Below are positions 1 to 7,687 of a stretch of 11,098 nucleotides of DNA, one piece after another. This stretch comes from JBDHXE01 sp039810525. Lineage in GTDB: Bacteria > Bacteroidota > Ignavibacteria > Kapaibacteriales > UBA2268. The notes beneath the pieces were generated by a model. The model searched no databases. It was not told where the DNA came from and was given only the letters and a program-made list of their open reading frames with translations. A program made the position numbers and the translations under genes. Each line of letters starts with the position of its first letter. Position 1 is the first letter of the stretch. The stretch covers positions 1 to 11,098 of the forward strand of contig JBDHXE010000071.1 in assembly GCA_039810525.1 (NCBI GenBank), in the 5' to 3' direction.

Positions 1-5
1 TTTGT

Positions 6-23
6 TAGCAAAAAAATTTGCTA
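6..23 (-). terminator. Small hairpin downstream of the subtilase; possible weak terminator
   Basis: TAGCAAA and TTTGCTA form a 7-bp stem with a 4-nt loop, 29 bp beyond the stop codon of the subtilase gene. The stem is AT-rich and no clear U tract follows in the minus-strand reading direction, so the terminator role is a guess from position. The inverted repeat itself is seen directly. Confidence 0.3.
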
Positions 24-51
24 CCTATAAGCATTATATCTATTAGTTAGT

Positions 52-2892
52 TTATTTTTGGATAATTACTTTTTTATATTGTTTAATATTGCCTAAGCTA
101 ATTTGAATTATGTATGCCCCGTTAACAATATTTGTAATGTCTAATTTGATGTTGTTATTATTATAGTTGGTATATTGTTTCACTAATTGCCCATTGATAT
201 CGAATAGTCTGATATTGGTGGGCTTATTGTATGGATTGTCTATAAGTAAGTTAATATTATTAGCATTAGCGGGGTTAGGGTATATGCTTTTGATTATATT
301 AGTGTTGTTTATAGGGTCAAGATAATCGGAAACGCTACTTGGCGATTTCATAAATTCTCTTATTGCTTTGCTTTTTGTGATTAATTGATCTAAGTTGTCT
401 GCCAAAAATATTACAAATACGATTTTTTCTGTTTTACCGCTTTCTAATTCTATTGGTCCAGCAGATATTACATTAGAGATATCTTTGATACCACTGCTAT
501 CGCGTCCTATACCACTACTTAGCATTTTCCATTTTTCCAATTTGGTAAATCCATCATAAACACCCGGGTTATCATCTGTGGTTCCGTCATTATCTATGGC
601 AAAGTAGTTGACTTTCTGGTTGCTAACTAACATTGTTCCAATGTAAGGTAAGGAGTCTGATTCGGGATTGTAGCATATAGCTAATTGGTTTTGGTAATCC
701 CAATAAGTAAAATCATTGGAGCCGCTAACACCTATATCCCAGTCGTAGTAATTGCCTAAGAATAGCGAATCGAATTTGGAATTAGTTATATTGGTAGCAT
801 CATATCTTGCAACTATGCAATCTTCCATTGTTTCGGTATCGAATTGGTAGAAGTAATTTGCTACATTAACGCCTACTGTATTTGAATCTATATTGTCTTC
901 GAATTTTGATGCTGTTTCGAGTGTTACATCTATCCCGGGGGAGTGTACTACTATTGGGTCAATTATATGAAAATCGTATGATCGATAAGAAGGGTTGGCG
1001 CCTCTTGCTATATCTGAGACTCTAACGGTATCTACTCCTACCATAATAGCACCTTCGAATAGTAAATTACTTCCTCCTTTCCATACAAAACCATCTCCTT
1101 GGTTGTTAGTAGGGTAATCATTGAACGCAATGTTGCCAATACTACCTATTGTAAGTGAGATGTTGTTCTTGTCGATAGTTCTATATGATGGATTTATTAG
1201 TATACTAACTTGTGTTTGTATTTTAAAGTTTTCGTTAGAAGTGATATATATGTTAATAGGTACAGTTATATCAATACCGTTAATTTGTGGAATTACAAAT
1301 TGTATGGAGTTTTCGGGGCTTTTACTTTGCATTGTTGCGAAATTGCCTAAGTCTAATTGATTGTTGATAAAATATGTGCTATCTATTAATTGTGATGTAG
1401 CTTGTAGGGTAACGTTGGTGAGTGGTTTAAGTGTATTCTGAAAAGCAAATTTGATTCGTACAGTATCTCCTTGAATTAATACGCTATTTGGTGTGGATTT
1501 GATTATTTCAATATCTTTGATGTTTAACGAGTATAGGTTCGTATCGGTCATAGCTTTGTATGCGTTTACTCTTCCTCTTCCGATTAATCCAATGAAATCA
1601 GGGTTAAGGCTATCAATATTGTCGCATGTTGCTTTTAGATGCTCTCCAATCATTTGATTGTTGTATTCAGGGTGCTTTATTTTGATTAATCCAGCGATAG
1701 CAGCAGCAACAGGCGAAGCCATTGATGTGCCGTTCCATGCTTCGTAGTTGTTATTTGGTGTGGTAGATAGTACCATAGTGCCGGGAGCGGATACGCTAAC
1801 AACGTAATGGTAGTTACTAAAGTACGATTTCCTATCTGTTTGGTCTGTGGCAGCAACTGAAATTACGTTATCGTATGATGCTGGATAGAATTTCGTGTTT
1901 TGGCTGTTGTTGCCAGCAGCTGCAACTATTAATGCACCAAAGGCATTTGCTTGCTGAACTATGTCGTTTTCGGCAGCGGAGTATCCGCCTCCTCCCCAGC
2001 TACAATTAATGACATCTGCCCCCATCATAGCAGCATATAGTAAACCTTCGTATGAACGTATAAGGTTGCGTATATTTGGGTCGTCATATCCTATTTTGAC
2101 TGGTAGAATTTTAGCGAATGGGTTGATACCTGCAATACCGATATTATTGTTGGTATTGGCGGCAATAATACCTGCAACGTGTGTGCCATGTCCTCCGCCG
2201 GGGTATGGATCGTTGTCTTGCCCTAAGGAATCACTGCTCCCAAAGTCCCAACCTTTCCAATCGTCTATATAGCCGTTGTGGTCATCGTCTATTCCGTTGT
2301 TTCTTTTATCATTTCCATTATCGTCTATTCCGTCTTCTCCCGGATTTACCCACATTATGTTTTGTAAATCTTCGTGTAGATAGTCTAATCCAGTATCTAC
2401 TTCTCCAATAAGTACTGAGTCTTTAATATCTTTTAAAGTTTGGAGAGCTTCGAATACTTGACAATTAAAAAGTGCATATTGCTGGCTAAGTAGAGTATCA
2501 TTAGGCAGCTCTACGTCTATTTGTCTTTTGTATTCTGGTTCTATATATTGGATAAATTTACTTTTTTTTAGTTTGGTAGATAGTAGTTGTGGGTCTATAT
2601 TATCTTGGTAGTCTATTTTGAATATTTTGAATATCTGGTAGTCTTTTATTGGTTGTGTGCTAAGTAGTTGGTTGGAGTAATTTAATTTTTTTTCTAACAT
2701 TCTGAGCGAGTTTGCTGAGATGTATGGGTTGATTTTATAATTATGAATATAATTAGATAATTCTTTTTCGAATTTATCAATATTTTTGAAATCTTTAAAT
2801 TTAACAACTACACGATTGTTGTAGTATTCTGCAGAATTTGCTTTACCTAATATTATTATCAGCAATATTAAGGGAATAAATATATTTTTCAT
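52..2892 (-). CDS. Secreted subtilisin-like (S8) serine protease with T9SS C-terminal sorting domain
   Basis: An exported endopeptidase, probably cell-surface bound or released. Residues 1-21 form a signal peptide (hydrophobic core, cleavage near NSA/E). Residues 22-125 look like an inhibitor-I9/fervidolysin-type propeptide. The S8 domain follows, with Asp166 (GEVDTG), His235 (HGTHVAG), the oxyanion Asn328 (AAGN) and Ser390 (NGTSMASP), so it should be active. Between Asp and His, residues 183-217 form an Asp/Asn/Gly-rich insert (DDNGND, DDDHNG) typical of calcium-binding loops in Bacteroidota subtilases. About 460-860 is a long beta-rich region of unclear function that recurs in T9SS-exported subtilases. 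Residues 869-946 (from SIYPNP to KKVIIQK) are a type A T9SS sorting domain, normally removed at the outer membrane. The start is supported by AAAGG 7 nt upstream. It lies 46 bp after the small barrel-like gene on the same strand, so co-transcription is likely. Substrate unknown. Confidence 0.93.
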   Translation of the reverse strand: MKNIFIPLILLIIILGKANSAEYYNNRVVVKFKDFKNIDKFEKELSNYIHNYKINPYISANSLRMLEKKLNYSNQLLSTQPIKDYQIFKIFKIDYQDNIDPQLLSTKLKKSKFIQYIEPEYKRQIDVELPNDTLLSQQYALFNCQVFEALQTLKDIKDSVLIGEVDTGLDYLHEDLQNIMWVNPGEDGIDDNGNDKRNNGIDDDHNGYIDDWKGWDFGSSDSLGQDNDPYPGGGHGTHVAGIIAANTNNNIGIAGINPFAKILPVKIGYDDPNIRNLIRSYEGLLYAAMMGADVINCSWGGGGYSAAENDIVQQANAFGALIVAAAGNNSQNTKFYPASYDNVISVAATDQTDRKSYFSNYHYVVSVSAPGTMVLSTTPNNNYEAWNGTSMASPVAAAIAGLIKIKHPEYNNQMIGEHLKATCDNIDSLNPDFIGLIGRGRVNAYKAMTDTNLYSLNIKDIEIIKSTPNSVLIQGDTVRIKFAFQNTLKPLTNVTLQATSQLIDSTYFINNQLDLGNFATMQSKSPENSIQFVIPQINGIDITVPINIYITSNENFKIQTQVSILINPSYRTIDKNNISLTIGSIGNIAFNDYPTNNQGDGFVWKGGSNLLFEGAIMVGVDTVRVSDIARGANPSYRSYDFHIIDPIVVHSPGIDVTLETASKFEDNIDSNTVGVNVANYFYQFDTETMEDCIVARYDATNITNSKFDSLFLGNYYDWDIGVSGSNDFTYWDYQNQLAICYNPESDSLPYIGTMLVSNQKVNYFAIDNDGTTDDNPGVYDGFTKLEKWKMLSSGIGRDSSGIKDISNVISAGPIELESGKTEKIVFVIFLADNLDQLITKSKAIREFMKSPSSVSDYLDPINNTNIIKSIYPNPANANNINLLIDNPYNKPTNIRLFDINGQLVKQYTNYNNNNIKLDITNIVNGAYIIQISLGNIKQYKKVIIQK

Positions 2893-2938
2893 TAAATGGC
2901 CTTTTTTTTATTTATTTACGTTATAATTAGCACATTTT

Positions 2939-3508
2939 TTAATTATCATAGAGATAATAGGTTACTCTAAATAGTAAACCTCTTTTTGAATGGAACATAG
3001 CTCCTGCCGAAATTATGTCGTTGATTTGGTATTCTGCACCTATCCCAAAACTGAGCCCACTTGTAGACTCGTGTCTGTAGAAATATCTGTTGGAAGTAGC
3101 AATTTGAAAGGCGGTCAAGGTATCGGTTTGTGAGAAATATCCAAGCGAAGCTGTGATTATAAAGGGTAAGAATTGCTCATAATATCCGTTGAGATCTATG
3201 CACATAAGTGTAGTGGTATATCTATCTTCTCTGAATCCGTTTGGTAGTGGTTCATTTCTGTTAATTTTGGAGCCTGTTGGTATTTGTAGACTGTATCCCG
3301 GTACTGAATTTAGAAAGCCTCCAAGTGAAACATTTAATCCTAAGAACCAATATCTATATCCAGCACCCACACTAATGCCCGGTGAACCAATGCCTACATC
3401 TCCAAAGAATGCTTTTTGTTTGTTACTAAAATCTATAGAGTATGTGGTATTGACTATAGTAATAAACAAGATAGAAGCCATAATAATAAAATACTTATTA
3501 GTTTTCAT
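2939..3508 (-). CDS. Small exported outer-membrane-barrel-like protein, function unknown
   Basis: A 189-aa protein with a signal peptide (residues 1-24, cleavage near TYS/I). The mature part is made of alternating, glycine- and aromatic-rich strands (GIGSPGISVGAGYRYW, LSFGIGAEYQIND, SAGAMFHSKRG) ending in FRVTYYLYDN. This is the style of an 8-stranded OmpA/OmpW-type barrel, but I do not recognise a specific family. The start is set by AGGA 5 nt upstream (TCCT at 3514-3517 on the plus strand). It is the first gene of a probable two-gene unit with the secreted subtilase 46 bp downstream, and a TAnnTTTG box lies about 34 bp upstream of the start. A role as a surface partner of the protease is only suggested by the arrangement. 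It could equally be an unrelated outer-membrane protein. Confidence 0.75.
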   Translation of the reverse strand: MKTNKYFIIMASILFITIVNTTYSIDFSNKQKAFFGDVGIGSPGISVGAGYRYWFLGLNVSLGGFLNSVPGYSLQIPTGSKINRNEPLPNGFREDRYTTTLMCIDLNGYYEQFLPFIITASLGYFSQTDTLTAFQIATSNRYFYRHESTSGLSFGIGAEYQINDIISAGAMFHSKRGLLFRVTYYLYDN

Positions 3509-3541
3509 AATTATCCTAATTTTTTACTAAAACTTTCAATA

Positions 3542-3568
3542 CAAATATATTTAAAACAAGGTTACAAT
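3542..3568 (-). promoter_or_regulatory. Predicted promoter of the barrel/subtilase unit
   Basis: Read on the minus strand, TATATTTG (3549-3542) matches the Bacteroidota -7 box TAnnTTTG exactly. A TTG inside ATTGTAAC (3568-3561) sits upstream, but at 15 nt the spacing is shorter than the usual about 19 nt, so the -33 assignment is weak. The implied transcript would start near 3536, giving a leader of about 28 nt. Confidence 0.42.
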
Positions 3569-3593
3569 AGTATTAATTTATGTATAATTTAAT

Positions 3594-3624
3594 TTTGTGA
3601 TTACCAATAAAAATACTATTTTTG
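3594..3624 (+). promoter_or_regulatory. Predicted promoter of tRNA-Leu
   Basis: TATTTTTG at 3617-3624 matches TAnnTTTG exactly, and TTTTGTG at 3593-3599 provides a TTTG-type -33 box whose TTG ends 19 nt before it, the typical Bacteroidota spacing. Transcription would start near 3631, about 15 nt before the mature tRNA 5' end. Sequence match only. Confidence 0.5.
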
Positions 3625-3645
3625 TAATTCTATTGTGGTTCTTTT

Positions 3646-3731
3646 GCAGAAGTGGCGGAATTGGCAGACGCGCTGGACTCAAAATCCAGTGGGCTTTAAC
3701 ACCCGTGCGGGTTCGACTCCCGCCTTCTGTA
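3646..3731 (+). tRNA. tRNA-Leu (anticodon CAA)
   Basis: A class II tRNA that reads UUG leucine codons. The acceptor stem is GCAGAAG/CTTCTGT with a G-U pair at 1-72 and discriminator A at 3731. The D arm GCGGAATTGGCAGACGC is typical of leucine tRNAs. The anticodon stem CTGGA/TCCAG encloses the loop CTCAAAA, with anticodon CAA at 3680-3682. A long variable arm (about 3690-3706, GGG/CCC stem) and the T stem GCGGG/CCCGC with loop TTCGACT complete the cloverleaf. No CCA is encoded, so it must be added after transcription. It is a single-gene unit with its own promoter match and terminator. Confidence 0.96.
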
Positions 3732-3741
3732 CGATTTGTAT

Positions 3742-3772
3742 AAATAGCTGACGAAAGTTGGCTATTTTTTTT
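3742..3772 (+). terminator. Rho-independent terminator of tRNA-Leu
   Basis: AAATAGC at 3742-3748 pairs with GCTATTT at 3761-3767. The stem extends through two G-U pairs, an A-U and a closing C-G pair to a GAAA tetraloop at 3753-3756. A run of eight T (3765-3772) follows. It lies 11 bp after the tRNA and works only in the plus direction. Confidence 0.85.
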
Positions 3773-3983
3773 ATATTTATCTTAGTTTAATTATTACCCG
3801 AATCCTGATATTTGATAATTAGTGAAATATATTAATAAGCAATGCGTTATTTAAAAATAAAGCAAATATTTACTTATTATGATTTGTAATTTAGTTTTGA
3901 TTATATAGATCTTATGTATGGGCTTATTTCGTTTTGTAGAATTATAATATTATTTCAAATATATAATATAGCGAGGTAATAAA

Positions 3984-5234
3984 ATGAAAAATAAGAAAAG
4001 AGTAGTGGTAGTAGGTGGAGGTTTTGCAGGTATTAATGTAGTGAAATATCTTGATGAAGAACTATTTGATATAGTATTGATAGATAAGATTAATCATCAC
4101 CAATTTCAGCCACTATTTTATCAAGTGGCTACTTCTTTGATAGAGCCATCGAGTATTTCTTTTCCATTACGGCATATTTTTAGGCAGAAGCATAATCTGC
4201 AAATTAGGTTAGCGGAGGTAAGTAGAGTTGATATAGCACATAATAAGATATTTACTAATATTGGAGAATTTGATTATGATTATTTGATATTAGCGATTGG
4301 CTGTCAAACTAATTTTTTTGGGAATGAAAGTATAGGTAGGTATGCTCTTACTCTTAAGGGTACTTATGATGCTATTACGGTAAGGAATCATATTTTGCAG
4401 ACTTTCGAGGATATAATATCTGCCAATAGTGATGAGAGGGAGAGTTTGCTTAATTTGGTAATAGTGGGCGCGGGACCTACTGGCGTAGAGCTGGCTGGCG
4501 CTTTTGCTGAAATACGAAATTATATATTGCCTAAGGATTATCCCGGCATTGATTTTTCGAAGTTTAGAATAATTTTGATAGAGGGTAGTAAGAATACTTT
4601 GAATAATATGAGCGAAACAGCTAAGTTGGCTTCTAAGAAGTATTTACTAAAAATGGGAGTAGAAATACTAACAGAGACTTTTGTAACGAATTATGACGGC
4701 GAGATCATTACTTTGAATAATGGTAATATAATTAAGTCTAAAAATCTAATATGGGCGGCTGGCGTAATAGCTAATACAATTGACGGTATCCCTCAATCAT
4801 CTATTACTTTTGGAAGGCGAATAGAAGTAGATAGGGTAAATAAGATAAAGGATTGCGATAATGTTTTTACAATTGGTGATATAGCGTATATGCAAACTCC
4901 TAAGTATCCTAAAGGGCACCCTCAGTTAGCTAATGTAGCTATTAATCAAGCAAAATTATTAGCTAAAAATCTGAAGGGTATGGTATTAGGTAAGGATTTG
5001 ATAGAGTATGAGTATAAAGATTTGGGTTCGATGGCTACTATTGGGAAGAATAAGGCGGTAGTAGATCTCCCATATATTCATTTTAAAGGTGTGTTTGCAT
5101 GGTTGGTGTGGATGTTTTTGCATTTAATGCTAATATTGAGTGTCAGAAATAAGTTAATAATATTTATTAATTGGGCATGGGCATATATATCAAAGAATTC
5201 TGCGTTGAGATTAATATTGAAGGGGCAGAAATAA
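3984..5234 (+). CDS. ndh: Type II NADH:quinone oxidoreductase (NDH-2)
   Basis: A single-subunit, non-proton-pumping FAD enzyme that passes electrons from NADH to membrane quinone. The first Rossmann motif VVVVGGGFAG (7-16) binds FAD. NHHQFQPLFYQVAT (37-50) is the family signature. VGAGPTGVELAG (161-172), with conserved Glu169, binds NADH. GD at 298-299 contacts FAD, and QLANVAINQ (314-322) matches the quinone-site AQxAxQ region with a Gln to Asn change. The C-terminal stretch GVFAWLVWMFLHLMLILSVRNKLIIFINWAW (369-399) is the amphipathic/hydrophobic membrane anchor of NDH-2 and separates it from soluble ferredoxin-NADP reductases. At 416 aa the length is normal and nothing looks broken. GAGG 7 nt before the ATG supports the start. 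It is monocistronic, ending in a terminator shared with the opposing gene. No other respiratory genes are in view. Confidence 0.95.
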   Translation: MKNKKRVVVVGGGFAGINVVKYLDEELFDIVLIDKINHHQFQPLFYQVATSLIEPSSISFPLRHIFRQKHNLQIRLAEVSRVDIAHNKIFTNIGEFDYDYLILAIGCQTNFFGNESIGRYALTLKGTYDAITVRNHILQTFEDIISANSDERESLLNLVIVGAGPTGVELAGAFAEIRNYILPKDYPGIDFSKFRIILIEGSKNTLNNMSETAKLASKKYLLKMGVEILTETFVTNYDGEIITLNNGNIIKSKNLIWAAGVIANTIDGIPQSSITFGRRIEVDRVNKIKDCDNVFTIGDIAYMQTPKYPKGHPQLANVAINQAKLLAKNLKGMVLGKDLIEYEYKDLGSMATIGKNKAVVDLPYIHFKGVFAWLVWMFLHLMLILSVRNKLIIFINWAWAYISKNSALRLILKGQK

Positions 5235-5257
5235 CAGTAAATGGATAGTGTTTAAGC

Positions 5258-5287
5258 AAAAAGCTCATCTTTGAAGACGAGCTTTTT
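5258..5287. terminator. Bidirectional terminator between ndh and the opposing T9SS gene
   Basis: AAAAAGCTC (5258-5266) and GAGCTTTTT (5279-5287) form a perfect 9-bp stem, with an inner TCT/AGA extension. It has an A run on one side and a T run on the other, so it reads as a hairpin plus U tract from both strands. It is placed 23 bp after the ndh stop and 23 bp after the end of the convergent gene. Confidence 0.85.
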
Positions 5288-5310
5288 GGCAAATATTATA
5301 AGATTTAGGT

Positions 5311-7518
5311 TTATTTATTAATAATGAATGGTATCATTTTGGAATATCCATCTAATTCACAAACAATGTAGTATTTGCCTGATTCTAAGTTAAGATTGTT
5401 CATATTAATAAAATGTAGGCCATGGATTACATTTCCATTGTATAATTGCACTCGAGTTTTGCCTGTAATATCTATAATTTTGACAATGATATTGTTGTCT
5501 ATATCGCCTGAGTAATCGTAAGAAAATACTGCGTTGCCATTGCTAATGCTTGGATTGACTTGTAGTTTTAGTGTATTGTACAATGGGTTAGTAACTACGT
5601 CTTGTGGATTTTCTATACCTTCGCCTGTAAGTGGCACATTAATAACGCTACTTACTGGGTCGTTAGATACTATTTTGACAGTAATTCCAGAATATACTTT
5701 TTTATCTTTTGGTTTAAATTTAATTTTAAGATTGTGTGATTGCCCTTGTGTAAGTGTAGGGATAGTTTCGCTTCCATCGGCGAATGAGTATTGAGCTTTT
5801 ACTTCGCCTCCACCAATAAATGATGGTTTGACTGGGAAAATTAATTCTGATGCTCCAGAGTTTGTAATCTGTATATCGATAGTTGAGCTATCTCCGACTA
5901 CTACTTGACCAAAGTCTACGTCTGTGGTAGAGAGTGTGATACCACCAGTTGAGTTTTGCGGTGCTCCTTTGGCTTTGAGATAAATAGATTTGAGCCCTCC
6001 ATTAAGAGCGTTAGATTTGATAGACATTTCGCCGTTGTAGCTACCTCCATTAGAGTCTAAAGGTGTAAATCTAACTTGAAAATACCATGTAACTCCTGCT
6101 TTTACTACTACTGGGAAATTCATTTTGGTAGCAAAGGAGAAGAATTTGTTAGCATCGTTTACGAAAGAAACTTTATCAATAATTAGGTCTTGGTCTCCCA
6201 CGCTTGATACAGCAATATTTTTCTCACCATATTGGGTATATTTGACAGTTCCGAAATCAATAGGTTGGTCGGTCACTGTAATTTTGGGACCAAATTCTGT
6301 ATTTAAACCTCCAGTACCGTATAGTTCTATTGATAGTGTGCCATTAACTGCATCGGAGAAAATATCTAATCCATCAGTATAAGAAGTATTGTCTTTGGGT
6401 GTAAATTGAAGATTAACTGTATGGATTTCTTGTGGCTCTAATTTAAGAGCATCTCCACCTTCTATAATTGAGAAAATACCGGGGTCTTCCATTCCAGCAA
6501 TTTCCATTTTGCTAACACTAAGAGTAGTTCTACCAAAGTTTTGAAATGAGATTGATTTATAAGATTTGCTACCGGGCTCTACTTTGTCGAAGTTCACTTG
6601 CATATTTTCAGTTAATATATATTTTTCGGGATGAGGTATATCTCTTGTAGCCCATTCGAAGGCGCCAAGCAATGCTTCGTTGTAGTAAAGTGTATGCCAA
6701 GTATTGGCTATATCGAAATTGGTAGTCCATAGGGCAACTCTAGCAGTGCCTTTTTCGTTTCGAATACCAGTCCACATTTTATATTGATTAACATCTACTG
6801 AATCGTTTCTTACTACGGATACTAAATCGAAGCCTATTGATGTAGAATTAGATTTTAATCCCATTACATCAATTCCTTGATATAGTCTCATAGGATCTCT
6901 AAATCCACCATTATTGAGATTGTAAGCTTGATTGATAACTTTGTCGAATCCTTTGGCTACAGGATCCCCTTCCATACCATCGATAGTGGCTCCCCAGATA
7001 TTGTTGCCATCGGTAAATGATAGTCTGCCTTGAGATATGTATTGGTTGGATAAGGGGTATTGTATACCTAAATAATTAGCTAAGAAGTCTTTTACTTTGG
7101 GGTCGCTACCATTAAATCCATTGTAAACTACTGCGTTACCTATAATCATTACTGATTTGCCCGCGGCTAACATTTCGTAAATCTTATCTATTACTCTGAT
7201 ACCATCTACAGCCGCGTCTAACCCTAATTGTGTTCCCATAGGAAATACTGCTATGTCGTAATCAGTAATAGGACGTTTATTGAAAGTAGCAGCACTAAAT
7301 GGTGCTCTTTCGGAGTAAGGTCCGTATATAATATCGGTACGCATTGGGTCCCAATAGCATAGATCAATGAGATTTGTGATTGTAGTATTGCCAGCTTTTT
7401 GGTCTTCAAAGTTATCGAAAACAATATAATATTTGGTTTTCTCTTGTGCTTTTAGCAAAGTCGAGCTACTAATTGCAAAAAGCGTAAAAAATAATAAGAT
7501 GAGTATTTTACTTTTCAT
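5311..7518 (-). CDS. T9SS-exported multidomain protein: amidotransferase-like domain, three ASH/choice-of-anchor-D domains, sorting tail
   Basis: A 735-aa secreted protein, probably surface-attached, with no enzymatic activity I can assign. Residues 1-25 are a signal peptide (cleavage near KAQ/E). Residues 28-295 have an alpha/beta pattern resembling class I glutamine amidotransferase-like or flavodoxin-like folds (DYDIAVFPMG at 86-95, GKSVMIIGN at 120-128, ARVALWTTNF at 259-268). No nucleophilic Cys sits at the expected elbow; the only cysteines are 54 and 720. Three immunoglobulin-like ASH/choice-of-anchor-D domains follow at about 305-403, 412-518 and 526-634, each with an FGxVxxG- or FTPxD-type signature (DFGTVKYTQYGEK, DFGQVVVGDSS, FTPKD, FKPKD). 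Residues 649-735 form a T9SS C-terminal domain, somewhat divergent because NPS replaces PNP. GAGG 7 nt upstream fixes the start. It is transcribed divergently from the S41-like gene and converges on ndh. A structural or adhesin role is inferred from the Ig-like domains. Confidence 0.85.
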   Translation of the reverse strand: MKSKILILLFFTLFAISSSTLLKAQEKTKYYIVFDNFEDQKAGNTTITNLIDLCYWDPMRTDIIYGPYSERAPFSAATFNKRPITDYDIAVFPMGTQLGLDAAVDGIRVIDKIYEMLAAGKSVMIIGNAVVYNGFNGSDPKVKDFLANYLGIQYPLSNQYISQGRLSFTDGNNIWGATIDGMEGDPVAKGFDKVINQAYNLNNGGFRDPMRLYQGIDVMGLKSNSTSIGFDLVSVVRNDSVDVNQYKMWTGIRNEKGTARVALWTTNFDIANTWHTLYYNEALLGAFEWATRDIPHPEKYILTENMQVNFDKVEPGSKSYKSISFQNFGRTTLSVSKMEIAGMEDPGIFSIIEGGDALKLEPQEIHTVNLQFTPKDNTSYTDGLDIFSDAVNGTLSIELYGTGGLNTEFGPKITVTDQPIDFGTVKYTQYGEKNIAVSSVGDQDLIIDKVSFVNDANKFFSFATKMNFPVVVKAGVTWYFQVRFTPLDSNGGSYNGEMSIKSNALNGGLKSIYLKAKGAPQNSTGGITLSTTDVDFGQVVVGDSSTIDIQITNSGASELIFPVKPSFIGGGEVKAQYSFADGSETIPTLTQGQSHNLKIKFKPKDKKVYSGITVKIVSNDPVSSVINVPLTGEGIENPQDVVTNPLYNTLKLQVNPSISNGNAVFSYDYSGDIDNNIIVKIIDITGKTRVQLYNGNVIHGLHFINMNNLNLESGKYYIVCELDGYSKMIPFIINK

Positions 7519-7584
7519 TACAAAGCCTCACAATTTAATTAAAGAAATAATAAAAATATAAAATGTAAATATATATAATATTGA

Positions 7585-7610
7585 CAATTATACGTTAAAA
7601 AAGTTACAAT
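7585..7610 (-). promoter_or_regulatory. Possible promoter of the ASH-domain gene
   Basis: On the minus strand, TATAATTG (7592-7585) differs from TAnnTTTG at one base and is preceded by ATTGTAAC (7610-7603), separated by 10 nt. The same ATTGTAAC plus -7-like box pairing, separated by 11 nt, occurs before the barrel/subtilase unit at 3568-3542. The leader would be about 60 nt. This rests on motif resemblance only. Confidence 0.3.
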
Positions 7611-7687
7611 TTAGTAATTATTTTTTATTTCCCTAATTATTAGTCTTATTCGTTATATATTTTTTTGAAGAAACGTTTTTATTTCTT

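Noticed and set aside
1961..2411. Plus-strand open frames opposite the protease domain
   Set aside because: They are antisense shadows of the subtilase catalytic domain, whose motifs are intact on the minus strand.
3189..3530. Plus-strand open frame of 113 codons opposite the barrel-like gene
   Set aside because: It has no ribosome site or recognisable domain. The minus-strand frame has a signal peptide and Shine-Dalgarno.
3646..3731. tRNA-Leu as an integration site for a genomic island
   Set aside because: No repeat of the tRNA 3' end and no integrase are seen in the window; both flanks look like ordinary host genes.
3892..3899. TAGTTTTG as the -7 box of an ndh promoter
   Set aside because: It matches TAnnTTTG, but no TTG lies at a suitable distance upstream and the leader would be long. 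No convincing ndh promoter was found.
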